A stretch of DNA of 64,000 bases from an uncultured Verrucomicrobia subdivision 3 bacterium (GTDB taxonomy: Bacteria; Verrucomicrobiota; Verrucomicrobiia; Limisphaerales; UBA11358). The number at the start of each line of letters is the position of its first letter. Positions within the stretch are counted from its first letter, which is position 1. The stretch is from the NCBI GenBank assembly GCA_903858275.1, contig CAIOIC010000126.1, forward strand, positions 1 to 64,000, read 5' to 3'. Below the pieces are notes generated by a model. It was given only the letters and a program-made list of their open reading frames with translations, had not been told where the DNA came from and did no database searches. The translations under genes were made by a program, and so were the position numbers. Of this stretch, positions 43,572 through 53,429 are shown piece by piece.

Positions 43572-45047
43572 ATGACCACTCAAGCCCATCTCTCAGAGGG
43601 CGGCATTTCGCGCCGCAGTTTCATCGCCACCACCGCCGTCGCCGGAGCCGGCCTGCTCGCGGGGGCTGCGGCGCTGGCCCAAACCACCGCCGCCGCCAGC
43701 CGCAAACGCTACGCACTCGTCGGCGTCGGCTCGCGCTCGAGCATGTATCGCGACGCGATTTTCAAAACCTACCCGGAGCATTGCCAGATGGTGGGCTTCT
43801 GCGATGTGAATGAAGGCCGACTCAAGCTCGCCCAGCGCAAGGCCAAGGAAACGGGCGCGGGCGAGGTGCCCATCTTTGAAGCGAAAGATTTCGACCGCAT
43901 GATCCGCGAGACCAAGCCGGAAGTGGTCATCGTGACCACGAAAGATGCGGCCCACGATGGCTACATCATCCGGGCGATGGAACTCGGCTGCGACGTGATG
44001 ACGGAAAAGCCCATGACCACGACGGAGAAAAAATGCCGCAAAATCATCGAAGCCCAGCAGCGCACCGGACGTAAAATCATCGTGACCTTCAATTACCGCT
44101 ATTCGCCGCCCCGCACCCAGGTGAAGGATCTATTGATGAGCGGCGTCATCGGCGACGTGCTGTCCGTGGATTTCCACTGGATGCTGGACACGCATCACGG
44201 CGCGGATTACTTCCGGCGCTGGCACAGCAACAAGATCAATTCCGGCGGATTGATGGTCCACAAGGCGACCCATCATTTCGATCTGGTCAACTGGTGGCTT
44301 TCCGCCTCGCCGGTGACCGTGCAGGCGAACGGCAAGCGCGAGTTTTACACGCCGCAGACGGCGAAACGACTGGGCCTGCAAAGCCACCACGAACGCTGCC
44401 ACACCTGCCCGGAAGCCAGCAAATGCACCTTCTTCCTCGACATGGCGAAAAACAAGGGACTCAAGGAACTTTATCTCGACCAGGAAAAATACGACGGCTA
44501 TTTCCGCGACCGCTGCGTGTTCCGTCCAGACATCGACATCGAGGACACGATGAATGTGATCGTGAAGTATGACACCGGCGCGACGTTAAGCTATTCGCTG
44601 AACGCCTTCAATGCCTGGGAAGGTTATACCATCGCTTTCAACGGCACCAAAGGCCGGCTGGAACAAGTCACCCAGGAGAAAGTCTCGGTCAATGGCGACG
44701 GCTCCGTGCCGGGCGCGCTCAAGGCCGAGGGCACCACCATCCGGATTTACCCCATGCGGGCACCGGCTTACTCCGTGCCGGTCTGGACCGGCAAAGGCTC
44801 ACACGGCGGCGGGGATGACGTGATGCTGGCCGAATTATTTTCACCGACCAAAACGGCGGACAAATACCAGCGGGCATCGGATCAGCGCGGCGGCGCGGCT
44901 TCCATCCTCACGGGCATCGCGGCGAACCACTCGTTCCGCACCGGTGAAACCGTGCAAATCGCCGCGCTGGTGCCCGGACTCAAGAGCCCGGATTATCCCG
45001 CCATGCCGAATCACACCGACCCCGTGCCCATGCTGCCCAAAGGGTGA
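43572..45047 (+). CDS. Tat-exported Gfo/Idh/MocA oxidoreductase
   Basis: A 491-aa NAD(P)-dependent oxidoreductase exported by the Tat system: ISRRSFIATTAVAGAGLLAG carries the twin arginines. The Rossmann part has YALVGVGSRSS, VMTEKPMTTTEKKC with the conserved Glu-Lys-Pro, and NYRYSPPRTQVKD. A cysteine group HERCHTCPEASKCTFF near residues 275-290 could bind a metal or iron-sulfur centre. Such exported oxidoreductases are often found with sugar degradation genes. Substrate unknown. A terminator follows. Confidence 0.92.
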   Translation: MTTQAHLSEGGISRRSFIATTAVAGAGLLAGAAALAQTTAAASRKRYALVGVGSRSSMYRDAIFKTYPEHCQMVGFCDVNEGRLKLAQRKAKETGAGEVPIFEAKDFDRMIRETKPEVVIVTTKDAAHDGYIIRAMELGCDVMTEKPMTTTEKKCRKIIEAQQRTGRKIIVTFNYRYSPPRTQVKDLLMSGVIGDVLSVDFHWMLDTHHGADYFRRWHSNKINSGGLMVHKATHHFDLVNWWLSASPVTVQANGKREFYTPQTAKRLGLQSHHERCHTCPEASKCTFFLDMAKNKGLKELYLDQEKYDGYFRDRCVFRPDIDIEDTMNVIVKYDTGATLSYSLNAFNAWEGYTIAFNGTKGRLEQVTQEKVSVNGDGSVPGALKAEGTTIRIYPMRAPAYSVPVWTGKGSHGGGDDVMLAELFSPTKTADKYQRASDQRGGAASILTGIAANHSFRTGETVQIAALVPGLKSPDYPAMPNHTDPVPMLPKG

Positions 45048-45139
45048 GCATCGGCCTCCGGGTCAGCCACGCATTGCGGCGCACCACGACGACGCACACG
45101 CCTCGGTCCGCCGGCGCCCGCGTTGGACCCGTTCAATCA

Positions 45140-45170
45140 AACAGCCCCGCCATGAATGGCGGGCTGTTTT
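45140..45170 (+). terminator. Rho-independent terminator
   Basis: Stem ACAGCCC(C)GCCA / TGGCGGGCTGT with a TGAA loop and one bulged C, followed by TTTT. It ends the oxidoreductase transcript and faces the convergent SPFH genes. Confidence 0.8.
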
Positions 45171-45212
45171 CACAAGTTCGTTCCGTCGCTCTGAGAATCG
45201 GCGACGGACGGA

Positions 45213-46127
45213 TTATTTCATTTCCACCTTCTCCGCCCGCCCGGCGACGAGCGCCGAGAGCAGTTCATTATTCTTCGGGATGATGGTGATGCGACCATGG
45301 CCGGCCAGGAGGTTCTGAACTTCCAGCACTTTGAACAACGCCTCGGCGACTTGCTTGTCCTTGGAGATTTCCTGCAAAGCTTCGCCCACGATGCGCGGAC
45401 GCATGGCGGCGGCCTTGGCGAATTCGATGGCGGCCTGACGCTCCGCCGTGCTGGTGATGATGCTCACCTGGTTCGCACCGGCCTGCCGGATGGCGGCGGT
45501 GACCTGACGGAGCCGGTTTACCACTTTTTCCTCAATCTGCCGGATCATGTTCACATCGCGGAAATGCACCTTGCGGATATAGACCGAGCCGAGCTGGTAA
45601 CCCCATTCATTCGACTTGGGGGAAACCTCCTCGCGCACGGTCCGGCTCATCTTGTGGCGGTTTTCCAGCATGTTATCGAGCGGCATGTTGCTCAAGCTGC
45701 GCACCGTGGAGTTGCTGACGTTGGCGCTCAACGAGCCGCGCGGGTCGGCATTCTTGAAGAGATAGGCGGTCGGATTGCTGATGACCATCTCATACCAGAT
45801 GCCGATGCCCATGGGCGCGCCCTCCTCGGAATTCACCGGCTGGCTGCGGAGATATTCCTGGTCCAGCCGCAAATCCAGCTCGTAGCATTTGCCGAGGAAG
45901 TTCACGATGAAGGCGCGCGCGCCCAGCTTCACCGGCAGGAAATGCAGTCCGGGCTCATCCAGCGAAGCGAGCACCTTGCCGAACAGCACATAAACCTTGC
46001 AGCGACCTTCGTTGACGATGGTGAACAACCCGCACAGCCGGCAAACACCCAGCAGCAGCGGGATGAGAATGGAGAACCCGATGAACGCGGCGACAAACGC
46101 GATGGCAAAGAATTTGAAAGGTTCCAT
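45213..46127 (-). CDS. SPFH/Band 7 protein (second of a pair)
   Basis: A 304-aa protein with one N-terminal membrane segment (FFAIAFVAAFIGFSILIPLL), then an SPFH domain (NEGRCKVYVLFGKVLASLDE; GIGIWYEMVISNPTAYLFKN). The C-terminal helices (AAIEFAKAAAMRPRIVGEAL) resemble stomatin. Members form membrane-bound oligomeric rings or cages, often with proteases. It follows the other SPFH gene by 1 bp, so the two very probably form a hetero-oligomer like HflK-HflC. No FtsH or NfeD gene is adjacent. Confidence 0.88.
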   Translation of the reverse strand: MEPFKFFAIAFVAAFIGFSILIPLLLGVCRLCGLFTIVNEGRCKVYVLFGKVLASLDEPGLHFLPVKLGARAFIVNFLGKCYELDLRLDQEYLRSQPVNSEEGAPMGIGIWYEMVISNPTAYLFKNADPRGSLSANVSNSTVRSLSNMPLDNMLENRHKMSRTVREEVSPKSNEWGYQLGSVYIRKVHFRDVNMIRQIEEKVVNRLRQVTAAIRQAGANQVSIITSTAERQAAIEFAKAAAMRPRIVGEALQEISKDKQVAEALFKVLEVQNLLAGHGRITIIPKNNELLSALVAGRAEKVEMK

Positions 46128-46128
46128 A

Positions 46129-47106
46129 TTATTTGGCCTCCAGAATGACTTGTTCCGAACGGGTGTAGAGCGTCAGCCGGACGTTCCGCACATAGGCATC
46201 CAGAGCGTCGTCGCCGGATTTTTTCAAGTCGGCAAGCTGCGCGGTCATCTGGCGGAGCGGCTCGACCTCCGCCTGCGCTTTGAGCGTCTCAATCTCCACG
46301 GCGCGCTTGGATTGCTCGATCTTCTGATCCGCCGTGGCCTGCGCGAGGCTGATATCCGAGGAAACCTGATTGTGCGCGGTGTTGATGGCGGCCAGCGCGG
46401 ATTCCACCTCCGGCGGCGGATCAATCCCGGTGATCAGCGACGCGTCCAGCACGATGCCATAACGGGCGGCGGACGAGGCGCATTCGCGGTCCATGTGCTC
46501 ATTGATGTCGCGGAGGTTTTTACGAAGGTCGTTGATGGAGATGCCGGTCACGATACTCGCCTCGGGATCGGTGACCTTGGCCTTGGGCGCCTCGAAATTG
46601 GCGATGCGCTCGCGCAGCACGGAAACGAAATAGCCCATGACGTGGCTGATGGGGCGCTTCACGCCGAAGAGATACGCGTAGAGGTTCCGTTCGGAAATGC
46701 GATAGCGAAGCTGACCGGTCAGGCCGGTATTCAACTGGTCTTTCGTCACCGCCTCCAGCATCTGGCCGTCCTGATTGGCCGAGTGGTCATCCGGATCGAA
46801 CGCCATATTCAGCGTCTGCGTGGCGACCGTGACCTTATAGACCCTTTCCCACGGCCACTTGAAATACGGTCCGCCCGGCGGAATCACCCGCACCTGCGGA
46901 TAGGTGTAGCGGAGCTTTTCTTCCTCGGTGAGCGATTCGGAGATGGGGTCGCTGGCGGTGGTCATGTCCGGCACACGATCGGCGCGGCCGAAAATCGTTT
47001 TCACCGCGCGCTCGTTTTGATCCACCGTGTAGAGCCCGCCGATGAGATAACGGGATAAAAACCAGACCACAAAGCCGAGCGCAGAACCAATGAAGATGGC
47101 AGTCAT
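46129..47106 (-). CDS. SPFH/Band 7 protein (first of a pair, HflK-like)
   Basis: A 325-aa protein with an N-terminal membrane segment (AIFIGSALGFVVWFLSRYLI), then an SPFH domain (TVDQNERAVKTIFGRADRV; RVIPPGGPYFKWPWERVYKV) and a long helical region (QKIEQSKRAVEIETLKAQAE). The ATG at 47106 is preferred to an upstream in-frame TTG at 47157. It lies one base upstream of the other SPFH gene. A structural role in membrane organisation or protease control is inferred from the family. Confidence 0.88.
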   Translation of the reverse strand: MTAIFIGSALGFVVWFLSRYLIGGLYTVDQNERAVKTIFGRADRVPDMTTASDPISESLTEEEKLRYTYPQVRVIPPGGPYFKWPWERVYKVTVATQTLNMAFDPDDHSANQDGQMLEAVTKDQLNTGLTGQLRYRISERNLYAYLFGVKRPISHVMGYFVSVLRERIANFEAPKAKVTDPEASIVTGISINDLRKNLRDINEHMDRECASSAARYGIVLDASLITGIDPPPEVESALAAINTAHNQVSSDISLAQATADQKIEQSKRAVEIETLKAQAEVEPLRQMTAQLADLKKSGDDALDAYVRNVRLTLYTRSEQVILEAK

Positions 47107-47283
47107 GACGCCACCATAAACTTGCAACCCACCAAGTCGAGAAATTTCTGGTGACAAACCCGCGCATTCCCGCGCGCATTGGCGGAAGGCACAGCAATCA
47201 CCAATCGTTGCGGGAAAAGAACAGTCATCTCCGCTTCCAGGCTTTGAACGGATGGCAGAGGCCGGAACGGGAAAGCTCCAGGC

Positions 47284-48078
47284 TCAATGCCGGACAGGAA
47301 GATTCTTCTTGATGCTGGCGACCACGAGACCCCCCAGTTGGTCATAGCCCTCGGGGGTAAAATGAACATTGAACGGCAGTTGAACCTCACCCGGACGGGG
47401 CGCCAAGCGTTTGTTCGCCGCCTGCTCGCTTAACGGGCGGGGCGGCAATTTTTTCTGCTCTTCTATGACATAGGCGCACAAGTCGTCCACGGACACGCCA
47501 AGCTCCTTCATCACTGCGAGCGCAACCTGATTGTAAGCCTTTTCGTCGCCCGCCACGCGACCCAGTGTGCCGAGCGGAACCGGCGTGGTCGTGGCGAAGA
47601 TGAGCTTTGCGCCGGTCGCTTTCAATCGCACCGTCAGTTCACGCAACCGCTGGCGATAGACTTCCGGCGGCGCAACCTGCTTGCCCTGTTCCGGCGGCAC
47701 ATACTTTCCTTTTTCATCGAGATATTTCAGGTCGTGGAGACCAAAGTTGAAATGAATGACATCCCAATGGCCGGCGCCCAGCCATTTATCGAGCTGCGCC
47801 AATCCACGGGTGGTATCGCCGCTGTTTTCGAGCGGGCGATGCACGTTGGCCAGACCTTTCAACTTCTCCCGCACCGGCAGGGTGTAGCCAATCGAGATGG
47901 AATCCCCAATCAATAAGACGCGCGGCAAGCCGGGCGTATCCGCGACCTCAATCAAAGCCGGATCTTTGGGCTTGGCCGCCGGCTTATTGGCCGCTGCCGG
48001 CTCAAGATTCTTTTCGGAAGCAGCGTTCACCGCTAACGCGACCGCCATCAACACCGGGTAAAAAGACAAGAATTTCAT
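47284..48078 (-). CDS. Secreted SGNH/GDSL hydrolase
   Basis: A 264-aa protein with an N-terminal signal peptide and a lysine/proline/alanine-rich linker (PAAANKPAAKPKDPA). The SGNH landmarks are in order: block I VLLIGDSISIGY with the nucleophile Ser, block II Gly in the ENSGDTTRGL segment, FNFGLHDLKY as block III (Gly-x-His where Asn is usual), and block V HFTPEGY with catalytic His. Such enzymes are lipases, esterases or polysaccharide deacetylases. The specific substrate is unknown. Confidence 0.85.
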   Translation of the reverse strand: MKFLSFYPVLMAVALAVNAASEKNLEPAAANKPAAKPKDPALIEVADTPGLPRVLLIGDSISIGYTLPVREKLKGLANVHRPLENSGDTTRGLAQLDKWLGAGHWDVIHFNFGLHDLKYLDEKGKYVPPEQGKQVAPPEVYRQRLRELTVRLKATGAKLIFATTTPVPLGTLGRVAGDEKAYNQVALAVMKELGVSVDDLCAYVIEEQKKLPPRPLSEQAANKRLAPRPGEVQLPFNVHFTPEGYDQLGGLVVASIKKNLPVRH

Positions 48079-48140
48079 GTTTGTGGATTTTTTGAAACCG
48101 AATGAAATAACTGGAATTTATTTTACAAACTCCCAGCCAG

Positions 48141-49484
48141 TCACGTCTCGATCCCGTAAGCTTTGATTTTGTTATAGAGCGTCTGGCGACCAATACCCAA
48201 GCGCTTGGCCGTTTCCAGTTTGTTGCCGGCAGTTTCCTTGAGCATCTGAATGATGGCGTTGCGTTCGACGCCTTCGAGCAGCGTGAAACCCGTGTCGTGA
48301 CCTTCAGTGGGAATGAACTTGATGTCACTAATGGAAAGATCGGTGACATTGACCGCCGGACCTTCGGAGAGCAAGACGGCGCGCTGAATCTCGTTCTGGA
48401 GCTGGCGGATATTGCCGGGCCAATCAAAAGTGGTGAGCCGCTCGACCGCCTGCGAAGTAAATTCCGTCAGCGTGCGGTTAGCCTGGGCGGAAAATCGTTT
48501 CAGAAAAGCATTCGCCAGCGGCATGATGTCGTCACGGCGCTCGCGCAACGATGGCAGATGAACCGAAATGGCACTGATGCGGTAGAACAGATCTTCGCGG
48601 AGCTTGCCTTCCTTGATGGCATCCTCCGGCTTGCGATTGGTGGCCGCGATGATACGGCAGTTGGTCTGGTAATCAGTCTTGCCGCCAACAGGGCGGACTT
48701 TTTGGTCCTGCAACACGCGGAGCAGCTTGCTCTGCGTATCAATCGGCATTTCGGAAATCTCGTCCAGCAACAGCGTGCCGCCTTCGGCCTGGCGGAACAA
48801 ACCTTCGCGGTCGGCATGCGCGCCGGTGAACGCGCCCTTGACGGAGCCGAAGAGTTCACTCTCGATCAATTCGCGGGGCAACGCGGCGCAGTTGACCTTG
48901 ATGATCCGGTTTTTGGCGCGCGGGCTTAAAGTGTGGATCAGGTCGCCAATGACCTCCTTGCCCGTGCCGCTTTCGCCGGTGATCAACACCGTCACATCGC
49001 TCGGCGCAATGCGCTCAACCGTGCGGACAACGCCCTGCATCTGCGGGCTTTTGAAAATGGGCGCCGCGCTGCCGCTCATGGTGGAAATCGCCCGGCGCAG
49101 CGAATTATTCTCCTCCTTCTGCTCCTTGTTTTCCAGCGCCCGCCCAAGCGTAAGCTGCAACACCTGAGTGTCGAACGGCTTGTTGATGAAATTATACGCG
49201 CCGCGCTTGGTGGCCTCGACGGCCGCCTCGAACGTGGCTTCACCGGTCAGCACGATGATCTCGGTGGACGGCCAGTGCTTTTTAATCTGCGGCAGCAGGT
49301 CCAGGCCGTTGGCATCCGGCAGTTTCAAATCCAGCAGCACGATGTCCGGAGCCTCGTGCAAAAAATGTTTTTGCAGCGCCGCCGCGTTTTCGGCAGTAGT
49401 CACGGCATAGTCAGATTCCAGCACCGACTTGAGCAACTCGCGCAAGTCCGCCTCGTCATCCACGATGAGAATTTTGCCTTTCAT
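48141..49484 (-). CDS. NtrC-family sigma-54-dependent response regulator
   Basis: A 447-aa transcription activator from the ATG at 49484 (an upstream in-frame start at 49511 lies inside the preceding gene). Receiver domain: KILIVDDEADLREL with the acidic pocket, DIVLLDLKLPDANG with the phosphoacceptor Asp, and NFINKPF. AAA+ domain: GESGTGKEVIG (Walker A), GAFTGA (sigma-54 contact loop), GGTLLLDEISEM (Walker B) and LREDLFYRIS. A Fis-type helix-turn-helix ends it (LETAKRLGIGRQTLYNKI). No sensor kinase is adjacent, so its signal is unknown. Target genes should have -24/-12 promoters. Confidence 0.95.
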   Translation of the reverse strand: MKGKILIVDDEADLRELLKSVLESDYAVTTAENAAALQKHFLHEAPDIVLLDLKLPDANGLDLLPQIKKHWPSTEIIVLTGEATFEAAVEATKRGAYNFINKPFDTQVLQLTLGRALENKEQKEENNSLRRAISTMSGSAAPIFKSPQMQGVVRTVERIAPSDVTVLITGESGTGKEVIGDLIHTLSPRAKNRIIKVNCAALPRELIESELFGSVKGAFTGAHADREGLFRQAEGGTLLLDEISEMPIDTQSKLLRVLQDQKVRPVGGKTDYQTNCRIIAATNRKPEDAIKEGKLREDLFYRISAISVHLPSLRERRDDIMPLANAFLKRFSAQANRTLTEFTSQAVERLTTFDWPGNIRQLQNEIQRAVLLSEGPAVNVTDLSISDIKFIPTEGHDTGFTLLEGVERNAIIQMLKETAGNKLETAKRLGIGRQTLYNKIKAYGIET

Positions 49485-49486
49485 TT

Positions 49487-50257
49487 TTATATTTTCCCCT
49501 TCGTCGCGCATATGGCGACAAACTTCTTAAAAATCGCACGGTGCCGGGCATGGCGGGAAACCAGCCGTTCCGGATGGAATTGCACACTCAACAAAAACGG
49601 CATCCCCGCCGCCAGTTCCCGCCGCAACTCCATCGCCTCGACAATCCCATCCCGACTGCGCGCCGTGGCCACAAACGGCTCCGCCGGCTTCCGCACCGCC
49701 TGATGATGGGAACTGTTGACGCCCAAAACCAGCGTTCGGCAGATATTGGCCAGCTGCGAACCGGGTGTCAACGCCGCTTCATGCACCAACTCGCAGGCCT
49801 GATCCAGCCGCTGGTGGTTCAGCGCGCCCGGCACCTGCTGCCGAATGTCCGCCACCAATTGCCCGCCAAACGCCACATTGAGCAACTGATGCCCACGGCA
49901 AATGGCCAACAGCGGCTTGCGCTGGCGGAAAACCTCCTCGATCAGAATCAATTCGCGCAAGTCACGCCCGCCGCCATCCGGCGTCTGGTCAACCGTGCGA
50001 CGGATTTTCGCGGGCAACTTCGGATCGTAGAGGTCGGAATTGATGTCGTCGCCGCCGGTCAGCATCACGCCTTCCACCCGGCGGACGCATTCGGCCAGTA
50101 TCGCCCGGTCCGTGGTGACGGGCGCAGTCACGGGAATGCCACCCGCCTGCAGCACGGCGAAATCATATTTCACCGAGAGGCTGGCGGACAAATCATGAAA
50201 CTCCACGCCGCGCTTTTCGATGCTGGAGGAAACAAGAATTAGCGGCGGTCGGGCCAT
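49487..50257 (-). CDS. Class I glutamine amidotransferase-like protein (peptidase C26)
   Basis: A 256-aa protein of the PuuD / gamma-glutamyl-gamma-aminobutyrate hydrolase group. The nucleophile cysteine is in LLAICRGHQLLNVAFGG; the His and Glu of the triad are in SVQFHPERLV. GVMLTGGDDINSDLY near residue 65-80 and VNSSHHQAVRKP are also typical. It precedes the sigma-54 activator gene by 2 bp, so the two genes are probably co-transcribed, although they have no obvious functional link. Substrate not certain. Confidence 0.9.
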   Translation of the reverse strand: MARPPLILVSSSIEKRGVEFHDLSASLSVKYDFAVLQAGGIPVTAPVTTDRAILAECVRRVEGVMLTGGDDINSDLYDPKLPAKIRRTVDQTPDGGGRDLRELILIEEVFRQRKPLLAICRGHQLLNVAFGGQLVADIRQQVPGALNHQRLDQACELVHEAALTPGSQLANICRTLVLGVNSSHHQAVRKPAEPFVATARSRDGIVEAMELRRELAAGMPFLLSVQFHPERLVSRHARHRAIFKKFVAICATKGKI

Positions 50258-50287
50258 GGTGAGCGTTTTTGATGGATTGATGGAAAA

Positions 50288-50557
50288 TCAAATTTTCGCT
50301 TCAGGAAATTTCTCGCGAATCTGCCGCCGCAAACGCTCCTCATCGTCCGGCTGATAGCGGCGGCGGTTGACGAGCCGCACCACAGCGTCGAGCAGTTCCA
50401 TCCAATCTTCCACCGGCGGCTCTTTCACGCGCTGCCAGACGTCGAACCGCTTGGCGCGGTGGAAAAAATGAAATTCGCGCCCGACGTGCCGGGCATAAAC
50501 CTGCAGTTTCTCACCTTCCTCGGTGACGCGCTTCCAGGCAATTTCGGCTTTGGGCAT
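50288..50557 (-). CDS. Small conserved hypothetical protein
   Basis: An 89-aa basic protein (MPKAEIAWKRVTEEGEKLQV...; DVWQRVKEPPVEDWMELLDA). It contains no recognised domain, signal peptide or membrane segment. Its start lies 5 bp after the ispF stop, so it is probably translated from the same message. Function unknown. Confidence 0.65.
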   Translation of the reverse strand: MPKAEIAWKRVTEEGEKLQVYARHVGREFHFFHRAKRFDVWQRVKEPPVEDWMELLDAVVRLVNRRRYQPDDEERLRRQIREKFPEAKI

Positions 50558-50562
50558 GATTT

Positions 50563-51042
50563 TTATTCCGGCAGGTCAATACTGGCAACGGCCATCGCGG
50601 CGATGCCTTCTTCGCGGCCAATGAAGCCCATCAGCTCGTTCGTCGTGGCCTTCACCCCAACCTGCCGCTCGGAAATGCCGAGAGCGGCGGCGATGCGCTT
50701 CTTCATCTCGGCGATGTGCGGATAAATCTTCGGCGCCTGCGCAATGACGGTGGCGTCAATGTTCACGATGCGCGCGTTTTGCCTGGCCGCCTGCCTGGCG
50801 GCTTCCTCTAAAAATATTTTGCTGGGCACCCCTTTCCAGCGCGGATCGGTGTTGGGGAAAAAGTGGCCGATATCCTCCTGCCCCAGCGCGCCGAGAACGG
50901 CGTCGCAGATGGCGTGCATCAGCGCGTCGGCGTCCGAATGGCCGTCGAGGCCCTTCGGGTGCGGGATCTCCACACCGCCGAGGACGCACTTGCGCCCGGC
51001 GACCAGTTGATGAACGTCATAGCCGATGCCAACGTGAACCAT
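50563..51042 (-). CDS. ispF: 2-C-methyl-D-erythritol 2,4-cyclodiphosphate synthase
   Basis: Cyclises CDP-methylerythritol phosphate in the non-mevalonate isoprenoid pathway; 159 aa, family length. Metal ligands Asp9 and His11 are in GYDVHQLVAGRKCVLGGV; further motifs are GHSDADALMHAICDAVLGAL, DIGHFFPNTDPRWKG and VKATTNELMGFIGREEGI. It may share a transcript with the small hypothetical gene and the amidotransferase gene downstream. The product feeds isoprenoid synthesis, including the polyprenyl synthase at 34767. Confidence 0.97.
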   Translation of the reverse strand: MVHVGIGYDVHQLVAGRKCVLGGVEIPHPKGLDGHSDADALMHAICDAVLGALGQEDIGHFFPNTDPRWKGVPSKIFLEEAARQAARQNARIVNIDATVIAQAPKIYPHIAEMKKRIAAALGISERQVGVKATTNELMGFIGREEGIAAMAVASIDLPE

Positions 51043-51125
51043 GCGAAGATTGTAGGAACATTCACCGAAGCGACCAAGATATTAATCTAATTGACCACTG
51101 GAAATATCGGTTACCCAAAGTTACT

Positions 51126-53279
51126 TCAATGCCGCAAGCGGAAAAAACCGGCCGCATTGGTTTCGGGCAGGATGATGACGTTGAAATTGCTGATGATGAT
51201 TGCGGCGGCGTTGGGCGGCGCCCAGCCCGTTGTCGTCAGCCTCGAATTGAATTCGAGCACATAATTTGAGGCCCAGCCGGGATAGACCAAGGCGTAGTTG
51301 GTGGCGAAAGCACCGATGGCCAGTGTCAAAAAATTGGTGTCGGCGGACGCGCGGTAGTTTTGGACGATGAGCTGATTGACCACGTTGGAAATGGAATTGG
51401 CGGGGGAATTGGTTGGAACTACAGGACTGTTAGTGATTCCTAACGGTATGTTCGTTGAAATCATTAGCGGATTGCCGACAATTGCCGGCAACTGGGTGAA
51501 TGAGAATGCGCCATTCTCAATGTGGCCGACCAGATGCCTCAGGAAACTCGCGTCGGCGCTCGACGTCACCGTCAGGTCATACCAGTTTTGATTGGTTTGA
51601 GTGAAAAAAGTGCAATTGGTTGAGCTGGCCGGCGGCAGGTTGAAGACCAACGGCGAGCCAGGGGTGAAGTTGTTGGTGAGGGTGAAACTGCCCGCCGTGG
51701 CAGCCGGGTTCAACAACCCCAGCGTGATGCATCCGGCGATGGGATCAATCTGCGAGGTGATTTCAATCCGGCCGCAATCCTGGTTGAGGTTGCCCGCAAA
51801 CCGGCGCTGAAAACCGTTGGGGCCATAACAAGTAAAATCATATCGGCCGTTGGCCGCATAGGGCTGGACAAAAGTGTCCGTCACCGATCCGCCGGGGAGA
51901 ACGTCACGTTGCCACAACTCCGGATTGCGGTAGGCATTGGCGCTAATTACAAAATGGGCCGAGGCCGCGCCGGCGTTCGTCAGCGTGACATAGAGATGAT
52001 TGCTGCAATCCGTGAAGCATCTGGCGTCAGGCTGGTAGGGCAAGGGACAGGCCGGCCGGACTCCAGATTCCTGAACCGGCATTGACTGCGTCACGGGCGG
52101 CGACACGCTGGTGCCGGAACAATCCAGCAGCAAAGTCGCTGGGAGATTGGGCAGGCTGAAATCCGGATGCGCAAAATCAAATGCCGACGTCAGGTCGCCG
52201 CACAATTGCCGCCGCCAGGCGCTGATGTTCGTTTCCGGCACGCCGGTCCAAGTTTCCAGAAAACGGATAATTGACGTGTGGTCGAACATTTGAGAACAGA
52301 CGCGTCCGCCGCGGGTCCATGGGGATATAACAATCATCGGCACCCGGTAGCCAAACCCATACCACCCCAATTCGTCCGGCGTTCCCGCATTGGGAACCGG
52401 CCGCTGGGCATGGTCAATATAAGGCCCATTCTCATCGTAATTGAGAATGAGCACGGTGGAATCAAACACCCCTGGATTCGCCGTTAGCGCCGTGCGGATT
52501 TGATTCACAAACCATTCGCCACGTTCAGCGGACAACGGCTGGTGTTCGGAATAGCTTACAGCAGATATAACCCAACTGACCTGCGGCAGCGTGCCATTGG
52601 TGACGTCGGCGGCGAACGCACTGACGACATCGTTCACGGTCGCCATGCCCCGATCATAAAGCGGATTGCCCGGAGCGCTGTTCTTGAATTGGGCGAACCA
52701 AGCCAAAGCGTCGCCAAAGTCGTCGCCGGCCGGCCGATAAACTTTCCAACTCACCCCCGCCGCCTGCAGCCGTTCAGGATATGTCTTCCACGTGAAGCCA
52801 TTGGTCGGAACACTGTTGTTCACCGACGGTCCGCCGCCGGTGCCGTTCGGGTCATTCATGCCCGTGAACAAAAACAGCCGATTAGGAAAGGTAGGTCCGT
52901 AAAACGAGCTGAAATAGTTGTCGCATATCGTGTAGGCATCGGCCAAAGCATAGTAAAACGGAATATTGGTGCGGGTTTGATAGCCCATGAAATGATAGTT
53001 ACATGTCGTGGTCAGGTGAAACGGCAGCAGGTAACCATTGGTGCCATTCGACTGAAACAAACAGGAATACCCATCTTGCAACACATAAATATTCGGGTCA
53101 TTGTAACCCCGCACCCCTTGAAGCGTGCCGAAATAGTGATCAAACGAACGGTTCTCCTGCATGAGAACGACCACGTGCTTCACATCCTGGATACTCCCGC
53201 CGCTGGCAGTGAGACTACCCGCGCTTAACAACACCGCCCCTATCAGGCTGGCTTGGATAAAGGCGCAGGCAGGATTCAT
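51126..53279 (-). CDS. Secreted phospholipase C/acid phosphatase-type phosphoesterase
   Basis: A 717-aa exported phosphoesterase from the ATG at 53279, with a signal peptide (SLIGAVLLSAGSLTASGG). The family motif is VVVLMQENRSFDHYFGTLQG, then GPTFPNRLFLFTGMNDPNG, ILNYDENGPYIDH and VPMIVISPWTRGG. This is the bacterial phosphoesterase family that includes PlcC and acid phosphatases. After about residue 430 come beta-rich domains and a C-terminal tail ending GFFRLRH, a form shared with other secreted proteins in this window. Substrates may be phospholipids or phosphate esters. Confidence 0.9.
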   Translation of the reverse strand: MNPACAFIQASLIGAVLLSAGSLTASGGSIQDVKHVVVLMQENRSFDHYFGTLQGVRGYNDPNIYVLQDGYSCLFQSNGTNGYLLPFHLTTTCNYHFMGYQTRTNIPFYYALADAYTICDNYFSSFYGPTFPNRLFLFTGMNDPNGTGGGPSVNNSVPTNGFTWKTYPERLQAAGVSWKVYRPAGDDFGDALAWFAQFKNSAPGNPLYDRGMATVNDVVSAFAADVTNGTLPQVSWVISAVSYSEHQPLSAERGEWFVNQIRTALTANPGVFDSTVLILNYDENGPYIDHAQRPVPNAGTPDELGWYGFGYRVPMIVISPWTRGGRVCSQMFDHTSIIRFLETWTGVPETNISAWRRQLCGDLTSAFDFAHPDFSLPNLPATLLLDCSGTSVSPPVTQSMPVQESGVRPACPLPYQPDARCFTDCSNHLYVTLTNAGAASAHFVISANAYRNPELWQRDVLPGGSVTDTFVQPYAANGRYDFTCYGPNGFQRRFAGNLNQDCGRIEITSQIDPIAGCITLGLLNPAATAGSFTLTNNFTPGSPLVFNLPPASSTNCTFFTQTNQNWYDLTVTSSADASFLRHLVGHIENGAFSFTQLPAIVGNPLMISTNIPLGITNSPVVPTNSPANSISNVVNQLIVQNYRASADTNFLTLAIGAFATNYALVYPGWASNYVLEFNSRLTTTGWAPPNAAAIIISNFNVIILPETNAAGFFRLRH

Positions 53280-53429
53280 AAAATTACTACAGTAGCCTAA
53301 CACAACAAGTTGATTACAGCAATCAATCGACTTGCCACCCAGCACAACTCAACCATCTACCATGACACGGTTTATCAGAACCGGAAGCTGAGAAAATCTT
53401 CGAGACTTGAATTCCGCCGCTCAAATACA